DNA of 53,781 bases from Acidimicrobiia bacterium (GTDB lineage Bacteria > Actinomycetota > Acidimicrobiia > Acidimicrobiales > Aldehydirespiratoraceae). The notes under the pieces are model-generated. The model was not told where the DNA came from. It did no database searches and saw only the letters and a list, made by a program, of their open reading frames with translations. Within the stretch, counting starts at the first letter, position 1, and each line of letters opens with the position of its first letter. Shown one piece after another: positions 27,673 to 37,863 of this stretch. Location of the stretch: the NCBI GenBank assembly GCA_024421085.1, contig JAHQYN010000007.1, positions 1 through 53,781 on the forward strand. The letters are read 5' to 3'. Both the position numbers and the translations under genes were made by a program.

Positions 27673-28751
27673 ACCCGTCGCACCTCCTCGGTGCCCAGCA
27701 GGCCGTAGGGGCGGACCATCAACACGATGATCATGACTATGAAGATCGCCACCCGCTCGAACCCGGCGCCCAACCAGTCAAGATCCTCGATCGGGAACCA
27801 TGCTGGGGTGGTGGCCACATAGGTCTTCACCAGGTTCTGAATCCAGCCGACCAGCAGTCCTCCGGCGACCGCGCCGGCCGGCGAGTCCAACCCTCCGAGG
27901 ATCATCGCCGGAAATGCCAAGAAGACGACGAAGTCCAAGTTCGGAGTGATGAGTTCGGGGCCTGCGGTCGCCGCGCTGCCTGCCAGGGCCGCCACGCCCC
28001 CAGCGATCGCGAACGCAGTCGCGAACACGATCTTTGTCGAGATTCCCTGGGCGACCGCTGCCTCGTGGTCGAAGTGGGTGGCCCGCATGGCGATGCCGAT
28101 CCGGCTGTAGCGGTCGACCACGAAGAACACTCCGAGCGCTGCCGCGGCCATGGCGATGGCCGCGAGCTTGGAGTGTTGGAGCACGACGTCTCCCACGACC
28201 GTCCTCGACAATTCCCAGGGGTCGTCGACGCTGAGCTCGGCGAAACCCCAGATCGAGGCTGTGACCTGCTTGACAATGAAAAGCACCCCGATCGTGACCA
28301 TGATCGCTCCGAACAGCGGCAGTTCGGAGGGGCCTCGGTCTCCGACTCGTGCCTCGATGCGAGCGGTGATGAAATACGCCAGCACACCGATCACGACGCC
28401 GCCTATGAGCCCCACGAGATGGGTGGTTCCGTTGTAGTACAGCGCCGCCCAACCCAGCAGGCCGGCAGAGATTCCGACTACCTCCCGAAAGACCCGCTGC
28501 AGCATGGCTCGCTGCAACAGAACATTGAATCCCGCACACACCGCGACCGAGAAGAGGATCCCCAAGAAATAGTTCCCTCCCCACGAGGTGCTGACGTTGT
28601 AGGTGATGTAGCCGCCGAGCAGCAACGCACCACCCTGCGCGAAGTTGATGATGCCGGTGGCGCGGTAGATGACCACGAAACCGAGCACGATCAGCGCATA
28701 CAGCGAACCGGTGGCGACTCCGTCGAAGGTTGCCTGCACGAAGGTGGTCAT
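27669..28751 (-). CDS. livH: Branched-chain amino-acid ABC transporter permease (LivH)
   Basis: GSLYALIVLGFVVIYRATGIINFAQGGALLLGGYI. Confidence 0.92.
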   Translation of the reverse strand: MTTFVQATFDGVATGSLYALIVLGFVVIYRATGIINFAQGGALLLGGYITYNVSTSWGGNYFLGILFSVAVCAGFNVLLQRAMLQRVFREVVGISAGLLGWAALYYNGTTHLVGLIGGVVIGVLAYFITARIEARVGDRGPSELPLFGAIMVTIGVLFIVKQVTASIWGFAELSVDDPWELSRTVVGDVVLQHSKLAAIAMAAAALGVFFVVDRYSRIGIAMRATHFDHEAAVAQGISTKIVFATAFAIAGGVAALAGSAATAGPELITPNLDFVVFLAFPAMILGGLDSPAGAVAGGLLVGWIQNLVKTYVATTPAWFPIEDLDWLGAGFERVAIFIVMIIVLMVRPYGLLGTEEVRRV

Positions 28752-30550
28752 GGGTACATCTGCTCGATCAGGTCTTCGAACTGTGAGGTGATGGCTGCTC
28801 GTTTCACCTTTTGGGTGGCGGTGAGCTGCCCGTCCTCGTGGTCGAGCTCGACGGTCATGAACTCGAAGCGTTTGATCGTCTCGACCTGCGCGAAGTCCTG
28901 GTTGGTCTCCTGCACCACCTCGTCGATCAGGGAGCGGACTTCAGGCTTGTTCGAGAGGTCCGCATAGGTCGTGTAGGCGACGCCGCGACGGGTGGCCCAG
29001 TCGCCGACGGTGTGGTACTCGATGCCGACCAGCGCGGTCAGGTACTTTCGGCGGTCTCCGATCACCACCGCCTCGCGCACGAACGGCGACACCTTGAGTC
29101 GGTTCTCGATCTCCGACGGGGAGATATTCTTTCCGCCGGCGGTGATGATGAGGTCCTTCTTGCGGTCGGTGATCTTGAGGAAGCCGTCCTCGTCGAAGAC
29201 CCCGATGTCGCCGGTGTGCAGCCAGCCGTCGGCATCGACGGCCTCGGCGGTGGCCTGCGGGTTCTTGAAGTAGCCGACGAAGGTTCCCTCTCCCCGGGTG
29301 AGAATCTCACCGTCTTTGGCGATGCGCACCTCCGCTCCGGCGACGGGAAGGCCCACAGTTCCGATCCGCACACCGTGTTGCGGGTTGATCGTGGCCTGAG
29401 CGCAGTTCTCGGTCTGCCCGTAGCCCTCGCGGACCGGCACGCCGATCGACCAGAACCAGTCGAGTATCTGGGGTGCTATCGGAGCCGCACCCGACAGGGC
29501 GTTTCGGCAGCGGCTCATGCCGAGACGCTCCTTGAGGGCGCGGTACAGCATCAGCGACCCCAGCACAGCCAGGGCACGGTCGACCAAGCCAAGCCTCCCC
29601 TGCATGCGGGCCTTCGCCAGGCGGCCGCCCCTGGCGCTCCAGAACTGGTAGTTGCGTCGTTTCAGCCAGGAAGCGTCGTTCATCCGCACCTGCACACTTG
29701 CCAACATCTTCTCCCAGACGCGGGGAACACCCAAGAAGAAGGTCGGTTGCACCTCGCGCAGGTCGTTGGCGAAAGCCTCGCCGCCCTCCCCGAAGTTGGT
29801 CGTGTAACCGGCGCTGATGCCGTTGATGACCGTGACCAGCCGTTCTGCGATGTGGCACAGGGGGAGATAGGAGAGCACTTCGTCGCCCGGCCCGACCGAG
29901 AATATTGCGTCGTAGTCGCTGAACGCCGCGTGCATGTTGGCGTGGCTGAGCATCGCGCCCTTGGGGGGGCCGGTCGTGCCCGAGGTGTAGACGATGATGG
30001 CCACCTCGCTGCCGTCGAGAGCGGCTGTGGATTCATCGAAGTCAGCGGCCGGCTGCTTGCGGCCGAGTTCGAGCAGTTCCTCGAAGGTCAGTATCCGCGG
30101 GTCGTCGAGCACCCGGACACCGCGGGGGTCGATGACCACGGCGTAGTCGAGGCTCTCGAGTTGGTCCCAGACTGCCAGGGTCTTGTCGAGCTGTTCCTCG
30201 TCCTCGGCCACCACGACTCTGGTTTCGGAGTGCGCCAGCAGGTAGCGGACCTCGGCTGCGGGGCTGGTCGGATAGACCCCGACGGTCACCGCACCGATGC
30301 CCTGGGTTCCCACGTCGGCGAAGACCCATTCGGGGCGGTTCTCGGCGTGGACCGCCACCTTGTCGCCCTTGGCGACACCGAGGTTGCGCAGACCGAGGCC
30401 CGCTAGGCGTGCGGTGTCGGCGTAGTCGTTCCATGTGTATTCGTGCCAGATTCCCAGTGTCTTGTGGCGCAGCGCCACGGAGTCGCCGTCTGTGGCGGCT
30501 CGAGTGAGCAGCTTGTGGGGGAGCGAGATGTTGGCGGGCGAATCGGTCAT
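28748..30550 (-). CDS. AMP-dependent long-chain acyl-CoA synthetase
   Basis: VYTSGTTGPPKGAMLSH, HTGDIGVFDEDGFLKITDRKKDLIITAGGKNISP. Confidence 0.93.
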   Translation of the reverse strand: MTDSPANISLPHKLLTRAATDGDSVALRHKTLGIWHEYTWNDYADTARLAGLGLRNLGVAKGDKVAVHAENRPEWVFADVGTQGIGAVTVGVYPTSPAAEVRYLLAHSETRVVVAEDEEQLDKTLAVWDQLESLDYAVVIDPRGVRVLDDPRILTFEELLELGRKQPAADFDESTAALDGSEVAIIVYTSGTTGPPKGAMLSHANMHAAFSDYDAIFSVGPGDEVLSYLPLCHIAERLVTVINGISAGYTTNFGEGGEAFANDLREVQPTFFLGVPRVWEKMLASVQVRMNDASWLKRRNYQFWSARGGRLAKARMQGRLGLVDRALAVLGSLMLYRALKERLGMSRCRNALSGAAPIAPQILDWFWSIGVPVREGYGQTENCAQATINPQHGVRIGTVGLPVAGAEVRIAKDGEILTRGEGTFVGYFKNPQATAEAVDADGWLHTGDIGVFDEDGFLKITDRKKDLIITAGGKNISPSEIENRLKVSPFVREAVVIGDRRKYLTALVGIEYHTVGDWATRRGVAYTTYADLSNKPEVRSLIDEVVQETNQDFAQVETIKRFEFMTVELDHEDGQLTATQKVKRAAITSQFEDLIEQMYP

Positions 30551-31317
30551 GCCGGCTCCCCGAGGTAGGCGGCGATGACCTCCGGGTCGGACTGGATCAC
30601 GCTGGGCACGCCGGTGGCGAGGCACTGCCCGAAATTGAGCGCCATCACTCGATCGGCGATGTCCATCACCATGTGCATGTCGTGTTCAACGAGGATCATG
30701 GCGATGTGGAGGCGGTCGCGGACCTCGATTATGAAACGCGCCATGTCCTCGGTCTCTTCGAGGTTCATTCCTGCGACCGGTTCGTCGAGCAGCAGGAGAC
30801 TGGGTTCCATCGCCAGGGCCCTGCCGAGCTCTATGCGCTTCTGGATGCCGTAGGGGAGCATTCCCACCGGGCTGTAGCGGTGCGGCTGCAGGTCGAGGAA
30901 GTCGATGATCTCCTCGACACGCCCGCGATGGTGGATCTCCTCGCGTTTGGCCCGTCCGAACCAGAGCGCGCCCGTGATGAATCCGCTCTTCATCAGCAGG
31001 TGGCGGCCGAGCATAAGGTTGTCGACGAGGTTGAGGTTGGAGAACAGCCCGAGGTTCTGGAATGTCCTGGCCACGCCGTGCTTGGCGACCTGGGTCGGTT
31101 TGGTTCCGATCAGCGACTTTCCCCGGAAGGTGATCTCGCCGCTCTCGGGGCGGTAGACCCCGTTGAGGCAGTTGAAGATCGAGGTCTTGCCTGCGCCGTT
31201 GGGGCCGATGATCGCAAACAACTCTCCGTCGCTGACCGTGAAGGAGACGTCGTCGAGCGCGGTCACGCCTCCGAAGCGCAGCGTCACTGCGTCGAAGCTC
31301 AGCAGCGGGGCGCTCAT
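30547..31317 (-). CDS. livG: Branched-chain amino-acid ABC transporter ATPase (LivG)
   Basis: IIGPNGAGKTSIFNCLNGVYRP, LLLDEPVAGMNLEE. Confidence 0.92.
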   Translation of the reverse strand: MSAPLLSFDAVTLRFGGVTALDDVSFTVSDGELFAIIGPNGAGKTSIFNCLNGVYRPESGEITFRGKSLIGTKPTQVAKHGVARTFQNLGLFSNLNLVDNLMLGRHLLMKSGFITGALWFGRAKREEIHHRGRVEEIIDFLDLQPHRYSPVGMLPYGIQKRIELGRALAMEPSLLLLDEPVAGMNLEETEDMARFIIEVRDRLHIAMILVEHDMHMVMDIADRVMALNFGQCLATGVPSVIQSDPEVIAAYLGEPA

Positions 31318-32129
31318 GCGCTCCATCGTTTCTTGCGGCGATAGGACTTGACGTCTCGGAACGACTTGCGGCCAGCCTCTCCGACCCCGAGATAGAACTC
31401 GCGGATGTCGTCGTCGGCCAGCAGGTCGGCAGCGGCACCCTCCTTGACGATCCGGCCGTTCTCGAGCACGTAGGCCCGGACTGAGATTGAGAGTGCCATG
31501 CGTGCGTTCTGCTCGACGAGCAGGACGCTGGTTCCCTGGGCGTTCACGGTCTTGATTATCTCAGAGATTCGTTCGACGAGTTTGGGGGCGAGCCCCAGCG
31601 ACGGCTCGTCAAGCAGCAGGAGCTTCGGCGAGGCCATCAGGGCCCTGCCGATGGCGAGCATCTGCTGCTCGCCGCCGGAGAGGTAGCCGGCGGTGTCGCG
31701 CTGGCGGGGCTGCAACACCGGGAACAGCTCCATGACCCGCTCGTGGGCCGCGCTGATCGCCTTCTTGTCGCTTACCGTGTGGGCACCGGTCCGCAGATTC
31801 TCCTCGACGGTGAGCTCCGCGAAGATCCGCCGCCCCTCCATCACTTGGGCCACGCCGGCCCGCACCAGCTTCGAGGGGTCGACGTGGTCGGCCGGTTCTC
31901 CGTCGAAGTTGATCGAGCCTTTGGTCATCTCGCCGCGGTGGACCTCCAAGAGTCCGGTGATCGCTCGCAACAAGGTGGTCTTGCCTGCGCCGTTGGCACC
32001 GAGCAGGGTGACGATCTCGCCGGCCTCGACCCGCAGGCTCACACCGCTCAGCACCAGGATCACGTCGTTGTAGACAACCTCGGCGTTGCGAACATCAAGA
32101 ATCGTCGGACATCCAGACTCCACGTTCAT
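31314..32129 (-). CDS. livF: Branched-chain amino-acid ABC transporter ATPase (LivF)
   Basis: LLGANGAGKTTLLRAITG, YLSGGEQQMLAIGRALMASPKLLLLDEPSLGLAP. Confidence 0.92.
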   Translation of the reverse strand: MNVESGCPTILDVRNAEVVYNDVILVLSGVSLRVEAGEIVTLLGANGAGKTTLLRAITGLLEVHRGEMTKGSINFDGEPADHVDPSKLVRAGVAQVMEGRRIFAELTVEENLRTGAHTVSDKKAISAAHERVMELFPVLQPRQRDTAGYLSGGEQQMLAIGRALMASPKLLLLDEPSLGLAPKLVERISEIIKTVNAQGTSVLLVEQNARMALSISVRAYVLENGRIVKEGAAADLLADDDIREFYLGVGEAGRKSFRDVKSYRRKKRWSA

Positions 32130-32278
32130 GCGCCCTGAAACCTACCACGCAACCCCGCGTCCGAAACGCCGAGCTCCTCACGCAACGCGAACACCATCCG
32201 CACCGCATGCTTTTTCTGCTCATCAGAGTAGCGGCGAGACCTCGCCGCCACCCTCGTTTGTGTGTCCATAGATTCCAT
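32126..32278 (-). mobile_element. IS3-family OrfA N-terminal remnant (50 aa, absent from the ORF track)
   Basis: Minus-strand translation MESMDTQTRVAARSRRYSDEQKKHAVRMVFALREELGVSDAGLRGRFQGA*. Confidence 0.75.
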
Positions 32279-32371
32279 ACTCGTTCCTATCCTTGGAGCC
32301 TGCGCGAAACCCAGGGTGATTCATTCCATACTCGCTCCTATCCTTGGAGCCTGCGCAAAACCCAGGGTGAA

Positions 32372-32373
<2 letters not shown>
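32272..32373. repeat. 51-bp tandem duplication upstream of the OrfA remnant
   Basis: ATTCCATACTCGyTCCTATCCTTGGAGCCTGCGCrAAACCCAGGGTGAwTC at 32272 and 32323. Confidence 0.92.
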
Positions 32374-34705
<2,332 letters not shown>

Positions 34706-34908
34706 CTCAGTCTTCGGTCGAGGGGTTGTGGTTGGCCAGCGGTCCATGTTTGCGTTCTACCAGGGCAGACGATTGCACGCGCAACGATAACAGCGGCTTA
34801 CCCGAGGCACCACACCACCGCCACCCCACGGTTACGCGCAGGCTCGGAAATCTCCGCTTCTCCGATATGTGATTCTCGACCACAACACCCCCACCGGTGG
34901 ATTCAGGC

Positions 34909-36201
34909 TTAGTCGAAGGGGAGGTGGAGGAGTTTGATGGCGTTGCCGCGGGCGATCTTGAAGACGGCGTCGTCGTCGAGATGGCCGAACAGGGAGTGGG
35001 CCTTCTCGCGAGAATGGGGGAACGTGCCGTCGGAATGGGGGTAGTCGGTCTCGAACAGGATGTTGTCGACACCAACCTCATCGAGCAGTTTCATGCCCGC
35101 GGAGTCGTTGAAGAAGCAGCTGAACACCTGCCGGTAGTAGTAGAACGACGGCTTCTCAGCCAGCCGCTCCTCGCCCTGAGCCCACTGATGGGTCGCATAG
35201 CTCTCGTCTGCGCGTTCCAAGAAGTAGGGGATCCAGCCGATCTGGCTCTCCGCGTACATCAGCTTCAGGGTCGGATAGCGCTCCAGCACGCCCGAGAACA
35301 GGAAGTCGACCATCGAAGCGGCGCTGTTGGCTGAGATCATCGTGGCGGTCACCAGCGTCGGTGCGTCCTCGGAGGTGCGAACCGTGCGGGTGCCAGACCC
35401 GATGTGCATGGCTATGACGGTCGCAGTCTCCTCGCAAGCTTCGAAGTACGGATCCCAGTACCCGGAATGAATCGAGGGCAGGCCCAGCCAGGCCGGCAGC
35501 TCCGAGAAGGCGGTGGCGGTCACTCCCCGCGCCGCGTTGCGGCGGATCTCCGCGGCCGCCAGATCGACGTCCCAGAGCGGCACGATGCACAGCGGGATCA
35601 GACGCCCGCCCGAGTCGCCGCACCATTCCTCGACCATCCAGTCGTTGTAGGCCTCGACGCAGAGCTTGGAGAGCTCCTTGTCGGAGCGCTCGGCGAACAA
35701 CTGACCGCAGAACCGAGGATAGTTGGGGAAGCACAACGATGCCTCGACATGGTTGAGGTCCATGTCGGCGAGCCGATCCTCCGCCCGGTAGCAGCCAGGG
35801 CGGATGTCGTCGTAGGTGACGCCCACCATGGTCACCTCCTCGGGTGGAGTACCAGCGCAGGCGATCATGTGCTTGATCTGGTAGCGGTGGTCCTCGTAGT
35901 GCCACCAGGCCGCCATCTTGTCGCCGGTGCCGGGCTGCTCGACCCAGGTGCCGTCCTGGAGACTCATCTCTCCCCGGGGCGCAATCACGATGTGCGGGCC
36001 GACGTCGCGGTACTTGGCGGGGAGGCGGTCAGTCCAGATGTTCGGCGGTTCCACCACATGGTCGTCGACGCTGATGATCTTCGGGAAGTCATTGACTGAG
36101 ACCATGCCGGAACGGTATCGGCCCACCGGGTCGCGCGGCCAAACGGCGGCGGTCGCCGCTGCCGCCTCGATCGATCGATGGGAGTCCGTCACGGTGGACA
36201 T
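34909..36201 (-). CDS. Amidohydrolase-2 family protein
   Basis: IISVDDHVVEPPNIWTDRLP..., ILFETDYPHSDGTFPHSREKA, IARGNAIKLLHL. Confidence 0.88.
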   Translation of the reverse strand: MSTVTDSHRSIEAAAATAAVWPRDPVGRYRSGMVSVNDFPKIISVDDHVVEPPNIWTDRLPAKYRDVGPHIVIAPRGEMSLQDGTWVEQPGTGDKMAAWWHYEDHRYQIKHMIACAGTPPEEVTMVGVTYDDIRPGCYRAEDRLADMDLNHVEASLCFPNYPRFCGQLFAERSDKELSKLCVEAYNDWMVEEWCGDSGGRLIPLCIVPLWDVDLAAAEIRRNAARGVTATAFSELPAWLGLPSIHSGYWDPYFEACEETATVIAMHIGSGTRTVRTSEDAPTLVTATMISANSAASMVDFLFSGVLERYPTLKLMYAESQIGWIPYFLERADESYATHQWAQGEERLAEKPSFYYYRQVFSCFFNDSAGMKLLDEVGVDNILFETDYPHSDGTFPHSREKAHSLFGHLDDDAVFKIARGNAIKLLHLPFD

Positions 36202-36265
36202 GAACTTCCCTGCCTGACGCGAAGCCACCGCTCCCGCAAAGAGAAGCCACCGCTCCCGCAAAGAA

Positions 36266-36284
36266 AAGTTAGAGTGTCTAACTT
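36266..36284. promoter_or_regulatory. Perfect palindrome AAGTTAGA-GTG-TCTAACTT in a divergent promoter region (candidate operator)
   Basis: 8-3-8 perfect inverted repeat between divergent genes; preceded by a 22-bp direct repeat GAAGCCACCGCTCCCGCAAAGA (x2). Confidence 0.55.
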
Positions 36285-36334
36285 GTGCGTACTAGAGTGC
36301 CCAACGTCAACCTTCGGACCCTTCAAGGAATTGT

Positions 36335-37846
36335 GTGACCAGGCTCGGCTTCCTACTCGACAGTGACTCATGCATCGGCTGCCACGCCTGCACGGTGGCG
36401 TGCAAGAGCGAGCACGACGTGCCCCTAGGCGTCAACCGCACCTGGGTCAAGTACATAGAGTCCGGGTCGTTCCCCAACGTCAGCCGCCATTTCTCGGTGA
36501 TGCGCTGCAACCAATGCGATGACGCTCCCTGCATCTCGATCTGCCCCACCAACGCACTCTTCCGGGCCGACAACGGCGTGGTCGACTTCAACGACGACAA
36601 CTGCATCGGCTGCAAGGGCTGCATGAACGCCTGCCCCTACGACGCGCTCTACATCAACCCCGCCACCAACACCGCCCACAAGTGCAACTTCTGCAACCAC
36701 CGCATCGAGGACGGACTCGAGCCGTCCTGCGTGGTCGTCTGCCCGACCAACGCCATCAAGGTCGCTGATCTCGACGATCCCCGCAACGTTGCTACCAAGA
36801 TCATCGCCCGTGAGGACGTGGCGGTCCGCGCGCCCGAGCAGGGCACCAACCCCAAGGTGTACTACCGCGGCGCCGACCAGGCCTCGCTCAACCCGTTGCG
36901 CACGGCCATTGCCAACGACGGGATGATCTGGGCCGACACCACGCCCGACCATCCGAGCGTGCCACCCGACAGCAGCGGAGTCGTGGCGCGGACCACCTAC
37001 ACCACAGCGCACAAGATGACCTGGACTGTGAAAGTCTCGGGCTACCTGGTCACCAAGGCGATCGCCGCAGGTGTGATGGCCATAGCGGCTTTGTTGGTGC
37101 TGTTGGGTCACAGCGGCGAGACCGCGGCGGTGGGTGTCGTGCCGCCGATGCTGGCAGGTTTCTTCCTGGCTGTGACCGGGGTGCTGCTGGTCGCCGACCT
37201 CAAGCAACCAGGCCGGTTCTACTACCTGATCACCCGAGGAAGCTGGGACTCTTGGCTGGTCAAGGGCGCCTACGTCCTGGCTGCGTTCGCGGCGGTGACG
37301 GCGGCCTGGTGGGTAGCAGGAATCGCCGAGGCGCCCGAGGCGCTCAAGGTGCTGTCAGTCCCCGTCGTGCTGGGGGCCGCAGCGACAGCCGGCTACACCG
37401 CCCTGCTGTTCGGACAGTGCGAAGGACGCGATCTGTGGCAGACACCACTGTTGCTGCCGACCCTGTTGGCACAGGCGGTGACCGCCGGTGCAGCGAGCTA
37501 CTCGATAGTCGACCTGTTCGTCGAAGTGCCCGCAATCAATGCCGTTCGCTGGGCGTTCCTCGCCGGGGTCTGCGTCACCGCGGCTCTGGTCGCGTTGGAG
37601 GCGACCGCCAAGGGGACTCCCCATGTCGAGGCCGCTGTCCAGCAGATGATCAAGGGCGCCTACCGTGACCGCTTCTGGTTCGGCGTGCTGGTGGGCCTCG
37701 TTGTGCCCGCCGCCGTGCTGATCCTGGCGTTGGCCACCGACACCGGCGCACCGCCGGTCGCAGCCGCCGGGGTCGCCGCCATCGCCGGGATGTGGGCCTA
37801 TGAAGACTCCTTTGTCCGTGCCGGCCAGTCCGTGCCGCTCTCCTAG
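36335..37846 (+). CDS. Fused four-cluster ferredoxin and NrfD/DmsC-like membrane subunit
   Basis: CIGCHACTVACKSEHD, CNQCDDAPCISICP, CIGCKGCMNACP, CNFCNHRI..CVVVCP; then multiple TM helices (KMTWTVKVSGYLVTKAIAAGVMAIAALLVLLG...). Confidence 0.87.
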   Translation: MTRLGFLLDSDSCIGCHACTVACKSEHDVPLGVNRTWVKYIESGSFPNVSRHFSVMRCNQCDDAPCISICPTNALFRADNGVVDFNDDNCIGCKGCMNACPYDALYINPATNTAHKCNFCNHRIEDGLEPSCVVVCPTNAIKVADLDDPRNVATKIIAREDVAVRAPEQGTNPKVYYRGADQASLNPLRTAIANDGMIWADTTPDHPSVPPDSSGVVARTTYTTAHKMTWTVKVSGYLVTKAIAAGVMAIAALLVLLGHSGETAAVGVVPPMLAGFFLAVTGVLLVADLKQPGRFYYLITRGSWDSWLVKGAYVLAAFAAVTAAWWVAGIAEAPEALKVLSVPVVLGAAATAGYTALLFGQCEGRDLWQTPLLLPTLLAQAVTAGAASYSIVDLFVEVPAINAVRWAFLAGVCVTAALVALEATAKGTPHVEAAVQQMIKGAYRDRFWFGVLVGLVVPAAVLILALATDTGAPPVAAAGVAAIAGMWAYEDSFVRAGQSVPLS

Positions 37847-37863
37847 AGGCCCAGCCGATTGCC

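Noticed and set aside
28811-30406. 531-aa plus-strand ORF opposite the acyl-CoA synthetase
   Set aside because: Antisense of a well-supported AMP-ligase gene; composition typical of a GC-driven shadow ORF.
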